A stretch of 64,000 nt of DNA. It comes from Halomonas sp. SpR8. Lineage in GTDB: Bacteria > Pseudomonadota > Gammaproteobacteria > Pseudomonadales > Halomonadaceae. The position numbers were made by a program, and so were the translations under genes. The stretch is from the NCBI RefSeq assembly GCF_031010195.1, contig NZ_JAUAMC010000002.1:558001-622000 (forward strand), in the 5' to 3' direction. Shown here one piece after another: positions 9,596-18,657 of this stretch; within the stretch, counting starts at the first letter, position 1; every line of letters starts with the position of its first letter. The notes beneath the pieces are model-generated. The model did no database searches. It saw nothing but the letters and a program-made list of their open reading frames with translations, and was not told where the DNA came from.

Positions 9596-10621
9596 CTACG
9601 GCGTTTCTAAGCTGCTGGCAGCACCGCGTATCACCGTAATCGGCGGCGGCCCGGCATTTTGGGCCTGCTGCGGTGACGCAGAAGCAGAAGCCTGAGGCTG
9701 TGGGCGAGCCGAGGCCTCCACCAGACCAGGTTGCGGACGCTCAGCTTGGCTTAAGGCAAATTTCTCAAACTGAAACAGCTGCTGATTAAGCTCTTCGGTG
9801 GCCTCTGACCCGCGGCGATAGAAGTCACTTAAGCGTCTCTCTTCGGCGGCTCTAACGGCTAAGCGCAAACTGCCCACCTCGGCAGCTAAGGCAAAACGTG
9901 TGAGCAGCGCTTCGGGAATCGCCAGCACGGCGGTTTCAGGGCGCGGCTGATTTCTCCCCGCCGTTTGTTGGCTGTTTTCCTCTTCGGCACTGATAAGTGC
10001 GGGGGGGGTGATCGGCTCACCCGAGGTCGCCAAGCCCAGCTCGTCGCCCACGCTTAATACGCGCAGTGCTGGTACAGCCACTTGCACCGTGCGGTCCGTG
10101 TTGAGCTCGTTCTCCTGCAGAAACAGCAGTACGTCAACGTAATCTCCCGGAGAAAGATGGCCGCCGGCGCCCATCAGTTGATCGAACTGGATCGCCAGCG
10201 CGCGCTCGCCAGGACGAATCATCCGCGCCACGGGGCCGCCGCTCATAAAGTGGCTTTCGTTGAGTACACTGCCCGCAGGCACGTCACGCCAAACCATACG
10301 ACCTACCAGCGTTTCGATGCTGTCAAAGCTGCCCGGCGGCTTTAAGCGTAGCTGCTCCACCTGCAGGTCTTCTGCGCGGAGGGTGTGATAGGCCGGTAGG
10401 CTTTGCGCCAGCACAACGACGTCCAAGCGTGGCTCCTGCGGCTCTTCGACCAGCAGGTCAGGCAATGCACTGACCAACCCTTGCTCCCCATCACTCTCAG
10501 GTGCCGACTCCTCGACCACTGGCGCAGGATCATTGCGCCCCAAGGATATCCCCAAATACCCCACCACCACGGCAGCAACGACCAATATCGCGGCAAACCC
10601 CATTAACACTCGACTGTTCAA
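9596..10621 (-). CDS. rcpC: Flp pilus assembly protein RcpC/CpaB
   Basis: About 341-residue periplasmic protein with an N-terminal membrane anchor (VLMGFAAILVVAAVVVGYLGISLG), a SAF domain (VVLAQSLPAYHTLRAEDLQ through PAGSVLNESHF) and the RcpC/CpaB domain (PGERALAIQFDQLMGAGGHLSPGDYVDVLLF), which may bind peptidoglycan or support the secretin. The C-terminal 60 residues are Pro/Gln/Ala-rich. I prefer the TTG at 10621 because family members begin just before the membrane helix; a longer TTG frame reaches 10645. It is first in the machine operon and faces flp across the regulatory gap. Confidence 0.87.
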   Translation of the reverse strand: MNSRVLMGFAAILVVAAVVVGYLGISLGRNDPAPVVEESAPESDGEQGLVSALPDLLVEEPQEPRLDVVVLAQSLPAYHTLRAEDLQVEQLRLKPPGSFDSIETLVGRMVWRDVPAGSVLNESHFMSGGPVARMIRPGERALAIQFDQLMGAGGHLSPGDYVDVLLFLQENELNTDRTVQVAVPALRVLSVGDELGLATSGEPITPPALISAEEENSQQTAGRNQPRPETAVLAIPEALLTRFALAAEVGSLRLAVRAAEERRLSDFYRRGSEATEELNQQLFQFEKFALSQAERPQPGLVEASARPQPQASASASPQQAQNAGPPPITVIRGAASSLETP

Positions 10622-11181
10622 AATCCCCGCCCCCAGCGCCCGCAATGCCCATTAAAACCGCGTTCAACGTACCATTTAGCTTTATCAGGCCAGTTGATTT
10701 ACCTACTACGATAACATCTGATTTTATTAATATTATTACCAACCACTTATAAACAAACTCATGCTCATACACAAGAAACCATTACTAAGCGCTGACTCAA
10801 CGGTCGGCTAATAAAAAGTAATCAGAACTATTAAAAAATCGATTCAATGCCAAAAATTTACCCTAAAATACCAATAAACTACACTTAGAAACGAATGGTT
10901 ACCTAAATAAACCATCTTGCTAATAATATTAAGCCACTCCCAAAACCCTTTCTTTGCGTTCCACTGAGCCTTGCCAGAGATAACGCATCATTATTAGAAT
11001 AATAAATTCAATGTATTACAAACGCCAACCGTGCTTACAAAAAAAACTTAATTAACGCTAGGCAAAGTCAGGTTTTAGTATTAAATTTAAACTTGACCGT
11101 GTTAGCCACTTCAACATGCGCATCATCAAGAGTGGTTAGCAAGCTTAGTGCTTAACCGAATCGCTCGCAGGGGATACCACC
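10622..11181. promoter_or_regulatory. AT-rich divergent regulatory gap between the rcpC operon and flp
   Basis: 560 bases without a credible gene, visibly richer in A+T than both flanks. Both tad operons must start here. Dyads seen: ATGGTT/AACCAT around 10903-10926, TTATTA-GAA-TAATAA near 10990-11005, and an imperfect hairpin GGTTAGCA/TGCTTAACC at 11134-11157, shortly before the flp ribosome-binding site AGGGGA. I could not assign a convincing sigma-70 or sigma-54 promoter by eye. The length and composition would fit activator or nucleoid-protein control, which is inference. Confidence 0.55.
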
Positions 11182-11388
11182 ATGAAACTGATTACTTTCT
11201 TATATACTTATGTCGCAAACCTTCACCGTGATACTAAAGGCGCATCGGCTATCGAGTATGCGATTATTGCGGGATTGGTTGCTATTGGCTTCATAGTAAT
11301 TGCCGGTACGCTCGGCACCAATATTGGAGAAGTCTTCACATCAATAACCACGAGCTTACAAGGCATCGATGGAGTAAACGCACCATAA
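11182..11388 (+). CDS. flp: Flp-family type IVb major pilin
   Basis: 68-residue prepilin. A 20-residue leader ends in TKG, followed by ASAIEYAIIAGLVAIGF. Cleavage is expected after G20, leaving Glu at +5 and the Glu-Tyr pair typical of Flp pilins, with a hydrophobic polymerisation helix and a short 30-residue tail. The ribosome-binding site AGGGGA lies just upstream. First gene of the plus-strand pilin operon; the expected processing enzyme is TadV at 2530. Confidence 0.95.
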   Translation: MKLITFLYTYVANLHRDTKGASAIEYAIIAGLVAIGFIVIAGTLGTNIGEVFTSITTSLQGIDGVNAP

Positions 11389-11438
11389 GAATAAACATTA
11401 ATCCTACATTCAAATTTACTGACAACCACGCTCAGGCA

Positions 11439-11888
11439 ATGCAAGCGCCGAAATTACAAAAAGGCGCTATCAGCATTGAATTTGCCTTTAGCTTCGTGAT
11501 ACTGCTGGCGCTCTTTTACGGCATCGTAGGCTATACGATGCCGCTTTTAATGAGTGCTAGTTATCAGCAGCTGGCGTCAGACTCGCTACGGGAAGGACTG
11601 GTGTGGAAGCACAACCGCCAAGCAAGTGATGCGGAAACACAGGCTTATGTAACGGCTCAGATTGACGCGGCGTGGATGCCGAGTGCCTGGGCGCAGCCTT
11701 GCGATGGAAGCGTGCAGTTTTTAACAATCGATCCCTCAAATGGCGTCTGGAATGTTTGCTTGCGTCACCCAGCACCGAACAGCATTTTGCCGCCGATCAA
11801 ATTGATGGACATTGAGTTTCCCAAACTGCCCGAGCAAATTGTGGGCAGTGCGACATTACATACCCGCGAAGTGGCCGCTACTCCCTAA
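11439..11888 (+). CDS. tadE: TadE-like minor pilin
   Basis: 149-residue pseudopilin. An eight-residue basic leader precedes KGAISIEFAFSFVILLALFYG: the processing site is G9/A10 and Glu falls at +5, as in TadE/TadF proteins. The soluble part contains two Cys in the mature region (QPCDGS and WNVCLRH), likely a periplasmic disulfide. The start ATG at 11439 gives the usual short leader although its ribosome-binding site is poor. Assigned to the TadE/G family; TadE versus TadF cannot be separated by sequence alone. Confidence 0.85.
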   Translation: MQAPKLQKGAISIEFAFSFVILLALFYGIVGYTMPLLMSASYQQLASDSLREGLVWKHNRQASDAETQAYVTAQIDAAWMPSAWAQPCDGSVQFLTIDPSNGVWNVCLRHPAPNSILPPIKLMDIEFPKLPEQIVGSATLHTREVAATP

Positions 11889-11957
11889 AGCACTCCTGGT
11901 GTGAATACGTGTATTGAATATAGCGGCCGTCATTAGCGATTAGAAAGGTGAGCCAGA

Positions 11958-14228
11958 ATGCCCCCCATCCCTTATGGCCCCATCGGCCCCGCCCGGCAGC
12001 AAGGGGTTATCAGTATTCTGACTGCTTTTCTGTTAGTGATGCTACTCACCGTGTTGGCCCTGGTGGTCGATACCGGCCGCCTCTACCTCGAACAACGCAA
12101 CCTGCAAAAAATTGCCGATATGGCGGCGTTAGACGCGAGTGCGCGCTTGCCCAAAGGCTATTGCGCTGGCGAGTTTGCCCTTGCACAGCAATTTGCGTTG
12201 GAGTCTGCCGCACTGCATGGATTTACGCCTGGTGAGGAAACAACGCTAACTACGCAGTGTGTCACCCTTGCCAGCCAGGATGGCATGCGCCAAGTAACCC
12301 CTAACGCCAGTAATGGCGCGGGTGTACAAGTGATTGCTGCACAAGAAACACCTGCCAGCTTGTTACTTCGCGGTGGCGCACTCTTTAGCGACGCGTTTAG
12401 CGGCACTATTTCTCTTTCCGCCAACGCCTCAGCTCAGCGTAGCGATGCCATAGCCGCCTTTACCGTTGGCAGCCAGCTTTTACGTTTAAACAGCGACAAG
12501 CTATTAGGCCAACTGCTGGAAGGCGTGGGGCTGGATGTGTCGCTCCTTACCGTTTTAGATGCTAACGGCATTGCCAATGCTAGCGTTACGCCAGCAGGTC
12601 TACTAAGAGAACTGGGCATTGACGTAGGCATCGATGAGCTTGCGCTACTTTCCCCTTCAGGCCTTATTGATTTGGTCGACACACAGATAGGCCTGCTCGG
12701 CATCGATGAGCTTATTAACGCCAGCGCGGCATTATTAGGTGATAACGCACTCAGCGCTTCGCTTTCCGCACTGGAGACCGAAATTCTGAGCAACACTATT
12801 CTTGAAAGCGCCGATTTAAAACTATTGGGCAGCGACGGCGAGGGCCTGATCCAACTTGCGCTAGGAAGCCTTAATAGTACCCGCGCGGCTTTAGAGGGCG
12901 ATATCAATCTAGGCGAACTGTTATCCGTGGCGTTATTAACCGGCACCAGCCAGCATGCTGTAAATCTTGAAAGCCTCAACTTGCTAGGTATTGACGTGTC
13001 GGCAAGCATAACCGAGCCGCCAGCGCTGGCGGTAGGCCCTGTGGGTGTCACCGCCTATACTGGGCAGGTTCGCCTTCATCTGGATATCGATACTGACAAC
13101 ATACCCGTTCTTGGCTTCTTGACCAGCTTACTCGGCACACGCGTGCACCTGCCGCTGACCCTTGACGTGTCGAGCGCCAAAGGGGAACTCACCGGTTTAC
13201 AATGCCAAACGGACACACCAACAGCAGACATTGAAGTTACCTCTTCGATACTGAATGCCTGCGTTGGTGATATTGATGAAGACGACCTTTGGTCGGGCAC
13301 CGATAGCTGCTCGGCCTATGTTCAAGAAACCGAGCTTATTAAACTGCTTGGCGCCCCTGTGCTATCCGGCAAATCCATTATCCCCGGCATTACCCATCAA
13401 GAAACACTGACCGGTATGGAAGTCGATGAAACACGCTCGACTCAACCCAGCTCACTGCAGCTTGGCAACACTGTCAACAACTTAGTGGAAAGCCTGCTGG
13501 ACTTACTTGGCGGCTTGTTCCGTCCGCCGCAACGGGATCATGGAGGAAATTTGGCTTCAGAAGCGCCTCAATCTCAAGATTTAGCAGAAGACCTTGCCAA
13601 ACAGTATCTTGAAAGCTCAGCTGATAGCGATGGGCGTTATAACGTTGACCGTGTTATCAGCTTCATAAGCAATGGCTCTTCTGAGCCTGACAAAGAGCCT
13701 TTGGCTGCTCTTGGCAATTGGTATATTCCAAACTCCATACCTAAATCATGTGGAATTTTAGGTATTGGTTTAACTATCTGTCCTCAAAACCAATGGAATC
13801 ATGGCAATTTTTCAGAAGCTTTTAGAGCCTATATGTCACCCCCAGCAGCTTTATTAGGGATACTTGACTTATTAGGCATTTCTACCTTGGGCGAATACAG
13901 AGCATGTAATTCTCATCTTCTAGGGCTCACTCGGAATCAGTGTATGGAACATAACCTGACACGTCTTCTTCTGAAGAATCCAGGAGGCTTACCTATAGGC
14001 AACCCCCAAGATGGGAATAGCGTTACAAACCCTGCAACAGACACCGTTAACTGCTCAGGCGTTTTATGCCTACTTCTTCGCCCACTGCTAAATATCGTTA
14101 AACCTATTTTAAACGCCGTTGGCAACTTAGTAACTACATTGCTAGCTGATTCGCTAGGTCTAGAGCTTGGCCGCACTGACGTACGGGTCGAATCTATCAG
14201 CTGCGGAGTCCCCACCCTTGTACAGTAA
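11958..14228 (+). CDS. tadG: TadG-related pilus assembly protein
   Basis: 756-residue protein with a single N-terminal membrane helix after QQGVISILTAFLLVMLLTVLALVVDTGRLY, then the conserved TadG block RNLQKIADMAALDASARLP, including paired Ala/Asp residues. The long periplasmic region is rich in repeated Leu-Gly-Ile-Asp phrases (ELGIDVGIDELALL, GLLGIDELINASAALLG) and carries several Cys. Good ribosome-binding site (AAAGGTGAG). Codons at about 13550-14060 are visibly more A+T rich than the rest. It overlaps the next gene slightly. TadG is essential for pilus biogenesis in Aggregatibacter. Confidence 0.85.
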   Translation: MPPIPYGPIGPARQQGVISILTAFLLVMLLTVLALVVDTGRLYLEQRNLQKIADMAALDASARLPKGYCAGEFALAQQFALESAALHGFTPGEETTLTTQCVTLASQDGMRQVTPNASNGAGVQVIAAQETPASLLLRGGALFSDAFSGTISLSANASAQRSDAIAAFTVGSQLLRLNSDKLLGQLLEGVGLDVSLLTVLDANGIANASVTPAGLLRELGIDVGIDELALLSPSGLIDLVDTQIGLLGIDELINASAALLGDNALSASLSALETEILSNTILESADLKLLGSDGEGLIQLALGSLNSTRAALEGDINLGELLSVALLTGTSQHAVNLESLNLLGIDVSASITEPPALAVGPVGVTAYTGQVRLHLDIDTDNIPVLGFLTSLLGTRVHLPLTLDVSSAKGELTGLQCQTDTPTADIEVTSSILNACVGDIDEDDLWSGTDSCSAYVQETELIKLLGAPVLSGKSIIPGITHQETLTGMEVDETRSTQPSSLQLGNTVNNLVESLLDLLGGLFRPPQRDHGGNLASEAPQSQDLAEDLAKQYLESSADSDGRYNVDRVISFISNGSSEPDKEPLAALGNWYIPNSIPKSCGILGIGLTICPQNQWNHGNFSEAFRAYMSPPAALLGILDLLGISTLGEYRACNSHLLGLTRNQCMEHNLTRLLLKNPGGLPIGNPQDGNSVTNPATDTVNCSGVLCLLLRPLLNIVKPILNAVGNLVTTLLADSLGLELGRTDVRVESISCGVPTLVQ

Positions 14229-14733
14229 GCCAAAACAGCGCGGCGCGGTGGCCATTGAGTTTGCCGCTATTTTTATGTTGTTCTTTGCCTTGGTGTACGG
14301 AGCGATTGCGTTTGGCCTTCCCGCCGTCGCGCGGCTGGCCTTTCAGCACTACTCCGTTGAAGCGGCGCGTGCCGCGGTGCAGGTTGACCCTACTCCATTT
14401 GATGCCGAACGGCCTGAAACATTTGCGTTGGTTAGTAGCCAGGTCAACAGCGTAATTTCAGCAAGCTGGATTCCTGAAGATTGGCGGGATGGCTGTGCAG
14501 ATCTTGACGGAACCGATGGATGGAGCACTTTACCTGACACTGTTTATGGCTACTGGCGACCAGAACCAAACCCACTACCTAATACCACCCCACGCTACCA
14601 GGTGAACGTCTGCATTCAAACGAACGCCCCTATCGTGCCACAATTAGCCTTAGGAGAACTTCGCTTTCCTCCCTATGTCGATGGAGACACTGGGAAGTCA
14701 TGGGTCAGGGGCTATACCATCACCACCCTATAA
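14218..14733 (+). CDS. tadF: TadF/TadE-like minor pilin
   Basis: About 171-residue pseudopilin. I place the start at TTG 14218, inside the end of tadG, because GGAG at 14205-14208 sits nine bases before it and this start gives an eight-residue leader ending RG, then AVAIEFAAIFMLFFALVYG, the same geometry as the upstream TadE-like protein (cleavage after G9, Glu at +5). The mature part has several Cys (DGCADLDG, VNVCIQT). Fourth gene of the flp operon. Confidence 0.82.
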   Translation: MYSKPKQRGAVAIEFAAIFMLFFALVYGAIAFGLPAVARLAFQHYSVEAARAAVQVDPTPFDAERPETFALVSSQVNSVISASWIPEDWRDGCADLDGTDGWSTLPDTVYGYWRPEPNPLPNTTPRYQVNVCIQTNAPIVPQLALGELRFPPYVDGDTGKSWVRGYTITTL

Positions 14734-14830
14734 GGCAATATGTTGCGTTACACTCCTGTCATAAGTGCTGAGCATGGTATGGTGGCAACCATTTGCGCAC
14801 CTACGGGCATTCGATTGAAAGAAACGGATA

Positions 14831-15859
14831 ATGACTGCTATGACTGCAACTCCAGCTGCATCGCTTGAGCCTCGCCACTTCCCCTTCAAGCGACTTACCT
14901 TACGTTGTGCCGCGCAGCGGCTGCTACGGCGACCGCTTCCGTGGCTGGTGGCAGGCATCGGCGTTGCAAGCCTAACGACTCCGGCCTTCGCCTCTTCATT
15001 AGATGACGCATTATCGCAAATTCAACCTGGCCAGTGCTGGGCCGTGGGAGCCGTTAATCCACGCCCTCAAATGGAAACGGTCGAAATTCAGGTTAAAGAC
15101 CAGCAGGCAACAATTAATGTTACCCCAGCTGAAATCGAGCAGGGCTTTAAGCGCGTAGAAACCCGTGAAGGCACCCTCGAATACCGGATAGAGCCGCCCA
15201 CCTACCGCACCGTTGAAGAGCGCGTCATGACGCGCCCACCGGTTGAACGCTTTGAAGTCGTGCCCGCCGAGTTTGAGGAGCAGCAACGCACGGTGGTGGT
15301 AGAGGAGGAGCGTCGCTCTCTGGAGTCATGCCAGGCAGGCGGCAACTCATCTAGCATGAGCTTCTGCATGCAGGAGCATCCAGCCCGTGAAGAGCGTGTC
15401 TCCGTTCAGGTAATGGTCAAACCTGAAACCACCCGTGTCGTTGTCGATCCGGCTGAATACACCACGGTGACTCGGCAAGTGATTGATAAGCCAGCGCGTG
15501 TCATCGAAGTATGGAACGAGGCCAGCGAGGAAGTCGTACCTACCCAGGAGGTTGCGTCTCCCGCCCGCACGTCTCAATCAATTGTTCCACGCAAAACACG
15601 CCTGATGGAGCGTATTGATTACCAGGGTGAACCGCAGTTGGAGATGCGCCAAGTACTGTGCGACAACGAAATTACCCCGACGCTGGTGGAAGAGATTCAA
15701 AACGCGCTGCGTCAGTATGGCTTTAACGTTGGCCCCATTGACGGACGACTGGGGCCACGTACGTTTGATGCACTGCGTGAGTTTCAGAACCAGCGCGGCC
15801 TAGTACAGTCGGGCCTTACCTTTGAGAGTCTCGAAAGCTTGGCCATTCCCGCCCCTTAG
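14831..15859 (+). CDS. Exported repeat protein with C-terminal peptidoglycan-binding domain
   Basis: 342 residues: a long N-region and a hydrophobic signal ending TPAFA near residue 54, then about 220 residues built of degenerate units of the type RVMTRPPVERFEVVPAEF / QVMVKPETTRVVVDPAEY / RQVIDKPARVIEV, and a C-terminal PG_binding_1 domain (about 286-338; EEIQNALRQYGFNVGPIDG, GPRTFDALREFQ). Four Cys remain after export. Its place directly after tadF and a strong terminator behind it suggest it ends the pilin operon or has its own promoter in the 97-base gap. I do not know a named function; a role in securing the pilus machine to the wall is inference. Confidence 0.7.
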   Translation: MTAMTATPAASLEPRHFPFKRLTLRCAAQRLLRRPLPWLVAGIGVASLTTPAFASSLDDALSQIQPGQCWAVGAVNPRPQMETVEIQVKDQQATINVTPAEIEQGFKRVETREGTLEYRIEPPTYRTVEERVMTRPPVERFEVVPAEFEEQQRTVVVEEERRSLESCQAGGNSSSMSFCMQEHPAREERVSVQVMVKPETTRVVVDPAEYTTVTRQVIDKPARVIEVWNEASEEVVPTQEVASPARTSQSIVPRKTRLMERIDYQGEPQLEMRQVLCDNEITPTLVEEIQNALRQYGFNVGPIDGRLGPRTFDALREFQNQRGLVQSGLTFESLESLAIPAP

Positions 15860-15887
15860 TACGACTCGCGACCTGCTTTGTACACAG

Positions 15888-15925
15888 GCAAGCCCCAGTG
15901 AATTTGAGCAGACACTGGGGCTTGC
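15888..15925 (+). terminator. Strong hairpin terminator after the peptidoglycan-binding gene
   Basis: Perfect 13-bp stem (GCAAGCCCCAGTG at 15888-15900 with its complement at 15913-15925), a 12-base loop, and a T-rich tail TTATAAT. It separates the tad region from dapC. Confidence 0.85.
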
Positions 15926-15976
15926 TTATAATCAGCGGCCAACATTTTATAAGCGCCCGCCATCAACGGACCCATC

Positions 15977-17173
15977 ATGAACGCCGACCTCGACGCCCTG
16001 CATCCCTACCCGTTTGAAAAGCTGGCCGCGCTCAAAGCAGAGTTGACCCCGCCAGCCGGGCTCTCGCCTATTGCGCTAACCATCGGCGAACCCCAGCACG
16101 CGCCCTACCCTGCGGCGCTTGAAGCGCTGGTGGCGCACCAGTTGGAAATGGCCCGCTACCCGGCGACCAATGGCTTGCCTGCGCTGCGCCAAGCCATTAC
16201 CCATTGGGCAACTAACCGCTTTCAGTTGCGCGAACTCGACAGCGAGCAGCATGTCGTTCCAGTGAACGGGACCCGAGAGGCTATTTTTGCCTTTGTGCAG
16301 GCGGCACTGAATCGCACCCGCCCAGCGAAAGTCGCGGTGCCCAATCCGTTTTATCAAATTTACGAAGGTGCGACGCTTTTGGCAGGCGGCGAGCCACTCT
16401 ATTTAGACTGCACCGCTGAGAATAATTTTCGCCCAGATTTTAGCGCTGTGCCCGCCGCGACGTGGCGAGACGTACAAATCGTGTTTATCTGCTCGCCGGG
16501 CAACCCTACCGGCGCGGTCACGCCCCTTGATGAGTTCAAGCAGCTAATCGCACTGGCCGACGAACACGACTTTATCATCGCGTCAGATGAGTGCTACTCG
16601 GAGCTCTACCTCGACGAAGCCGCACCACCGCCGGGGCTGCTGCAAGCCTGCGCCGAGTTGGGCCGCGATGATTATCGCCGCTGCGTGGTATTTCACTCGC
16701 TCTCCAAGCGCTCTAATTTGCCAGGGCTACGCTCCGGCTTTGTCGCGGGCGATGCGGCGCTGCTCACGCCGTTTAAGCGCTACCGTACCTACCACGGCTG
16801 CGCCATGTCGTTACCGCTGCAGCACGCCTCCATCGCCGCCTGGCAGGATGAGCAGCACGTGCGCGCCAATCGCGACGCCTACCGCGAAAAATTTAGCGCG
16901 GTGACCGATGTACTTGCCCCGGTAATGGATTTTCCCGCGCCGCAAGCTAGCTTTTACCTATGGCCTGCGGTACCCGGTGGCGACGATATCGCCTTCACCC
17001 AGCGACTGTTTGCCGAGCAGCACGTTAGCGTACTGCCCGGCAGCCTAATGGGCCGCACGGGTGCAAACGGCGTTAACCCCGGCGCTGGCCGTTTGCGCTT
17101 GGCACTGGTGGCTGAGCTGGCACCCACACTGGAAGCCGCCCAGCGCATTCGTCATCTTATAGAGCGCGGCTAA
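15977..17173 (+). CDS. dapC: Succinyldiaminopimelate aminotransferase
   Basis: 398-residue PLP-dependent class I/II aminotransferase that converts N-succinyl-2-amino-6-oxopimelate to N-succinyl-LL-diaminopimelate. The Schiff-base lysine is K244 in FHSLSKRSNLPGLRSGF; also visible are SPGNPTGA (173-180) and the ASDECYSELY block (202-211). The N-terminal phrase LHPYPFEKLAALKAEL is characteristic of DapC. Clustering with dapD and dapE firmly supports this over other aminotransferases. Confidence 0.93.
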   Translation: MNADLDALHPYPFEKLAALKAELTPPAGLSPIALTIGEPQHAPYPAALEALVAHQLEMARYPATNGLPALRQAITHWATNRFQLRELDSEQHVVPVNGTREAIFAFVQAALNRTRPAKVAVPNPFYQIYEGATLLAGGEPLYLDCTAENNFRPDFSAVPAATWRDVQIVFICSPGNPTGAVTPLDEFKQLIALADEHDFIIASDECYSELYLDEAAPPPGLLQACAELGRDDYRRCVVFHSLSKRSNLPGLRSGFVAGDAALLTPFKRYRTYHGCAMSLPLQHASIAAWQDEQHVRANRDAYREKFSAVTDVLAPVMDFPAPQASFYLWPAVPGGDDIAFTQRLFAEQHVSVLPGSLMGRTGANGVNPGAGRLRLALVAELAPTLEAAQRIRHLIERG

Positions 17174-17203
17174 CCGCGAGATTTAACCTTTCAGGGAGGC
17201 CAT

Positions 17204-17548
17204 ATGCTGACGCTGTATATCATCGATAACTGCGATACCTGCCGCAAAGCGCGCAAGGCGCTGGATGAAAAAGCGCTGCTGTATAAAACCTACGACCTGC
17301 GCAAAGATGGCCTCTCCGCCGCACTGTTGGAGCATATTTTACATCGCGTGCCGCTGGTGGAGGTCATTAACAAACGCAGCAAAACCTGGCGCGAGCTCTC
17401 CGATGACGAAAAGGATTACGACGCCAACTCAGCCCGTCAGCTACTGATAAAGCACCCCACGCTGCTTAAGCGACCGCTGCTGGCAGTAGACGACTCAACC
17501 ATCCTGGTCGGCTATCGCGACGGCGATTACGACAAGGTAAGCGGCTAA
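17204..17548 (+). CDS. ArsC/Spx-family thioredoxin-fold protein
   Basis: 114-residue protein with an N-terminal CxxC motif (NCDTCRKA, C10 and C13) and the ArsC fold including LLIKHPTLLKRPLL. It belongs to the Spx/YffB group rather than true arsenate reductases: it is short, and no arsenic genes are nearby. It sits between dapC (30 bases before) and dapD, a position also known in pseudomonads, which hints at a redox role linked to the pathway, but this is not established. Confidence 0.85.
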   Translation: MLTLYIIDNCDTCRKARKALDEKALLYKTYDLRKDGLSAALLEHILHRVPLVEVINKRSKTWRELSDDEKDYDANSARQLLIKHPTLLKRPLLAVDDSTILVGYRDGDYDKVSG

Positions 17549-17579
17549 GCAATCAGGCTCTTTTTTCTATCAATCACTT

Positions 17580-17607
17580 TCTAACACTCGCTGTCTAACA
17601 CTCACTT
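17580..17607. repeat. Two-copy 14-bp spacer duplication before dapD
   Basis: TCTAACACTCGCTG at 17580-17593 is followed directly by TCTAACACTCACTT at 17594-17607. It lies in the gap between the ArsC-like gene and dapD, just upstream of the dapD ribosome-binding region. Confidence 0.7.
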
Positions 17608-17631
17608 CCCATCACAACAGGACTCTCTCTT

Positions 17632-18657
17632 ATGCTGAGCTTTGCGCTTGGAATCGGCACCCAAAACACCCAGGGCGACTGGCTGGAAATCTACTACCCG
17701 GCGCCGCTGTTCAATCCACCTGCCAGCCTAGTGGAAGCGGCTCAGCAAGCCCTGGACGCCCCCCAAGGCAACGCCGCCATCAGCTTTTTGCCCGAAGACT
17801 GCACGCGCTTGGCCAAAGCTTTGGAGGCCGCAGGGCACTCGGTCCAGGCCGAGCTTGCTGAAGCGCTGTCTGCCAGCCAGCGCCCGCTGGTCGCCATGTT
17901 TCTGGACACCGATCAGCCACCGCAAACCGCCCCCGAGGTGTATCTAAAACTGCACCTGCTGTCGCACCGACTGGTCAAGCCCCACGGCCTTGATCTCACC
18001 GGTATGTTCGGCCTGCTGCGCAATATTGCCTGGACTAACGAAGGCGCGATCGATATTGAAGAACTGCCTACCCGGCGCCTGAAAGCGCGTATGGCAGGCC
18101 GCGCGCTGTCAGTCGACTGTGTCGACAAATTCCCCAAAATGACCGACTACGTGGTGCCTACCGGTATCCGCATTGCCGACACCGCCCGCGTTCGCCTGGG
18201 CGCTTACCTGGGCGAAGGCACGACCGTGATGCACGAAGGCTTCGTCAACTTCAATGCGGGCGCCGAAGGCCCCGGCATGGTTGAAGGCCGCATCTCGGCG
18301 GGCGTAATGGTCGGCAAAGGTTCAGACTTGGGCGGCGGCTGCTCCACCATGGGCACGCTCTCCGGCGGCGGCAATATCGTCATTAAAGTCGGCGAAGGCT
18401 GCCTGGTCGGCGCCAACGCGGGTATCGGCATACCGCTGGGTGACCGCTGCACGGTGGAAGCCGGCCTCTACATCACGGCGGGCTCCAAAGTCGCGCTGAT
18501 AGACGATCAGGGCCAGGTGGTTAACACCGTTGCCGCTCGCGAACTGGCCGGGCAAGACGACCAGCTATGGCGCCGCAACTCGCAGAGTGGTCGCATTGAG
18601 TGCTTGACCAACAAAAGTGCTATCGCCCTAAACGAGGCGCTGCATGCCCACAACTGA
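17632..18657 (+). CDS. dapD: 2,3,4,5-tetrahydropyridine-2,6-dicarboxylate N-succinyltransferase
   Basis: 341-residue trimeric left-handed beta-helix enzyme that uses succinyl-CoA in the lysine/meso-diaminopimelate pathway. It is the long form found in pseudomonads: an N-terminal domain of about 170 residues, then hexapeptide repeats from about 180 ([22 protein letters not shown]) through [20 protein letters not shown] to [20 protein letters not shown]. Its 3' end overlaps dapE by 14 bases, implying coupled translation. Confidence 0.95.
   Translation: MLSFALGIGTQNTQGDWLEIYYPAPLFNPPASLVEAAQQALDAPQGNAAISFLPEDCTRLAKALEAAGHSVQAELAEALSASQRPLVAMFLDTDQPPQTAPEVYLKLHLLSHRLVKPHGLDLTGMFGLLRNIAWTNEGAIDIEELPTRRLKARMAGRALSVDCVDKFPKMTDYVVPTGIRIADTARVRLGAYLGEGTTVMHEGFVNFNAGAEGPGMVEGRISAGVMVGKGSDLGGGCSTMGTLSGGGNIVIKVGEGCLVGANAGIGIPLGDRCTVEAGLYITAGSKVALIDDQGQVVNTVAARELAGQDDQLWRRNSQSGRIECLTNKSAIALNEALHAHN

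Noticed and set aside
12434-13051. Long antisense open frame inside tadG
   Set aside because: It is a Ser/Pro-rich shadow of the coding strand with no ribosome-binding site.
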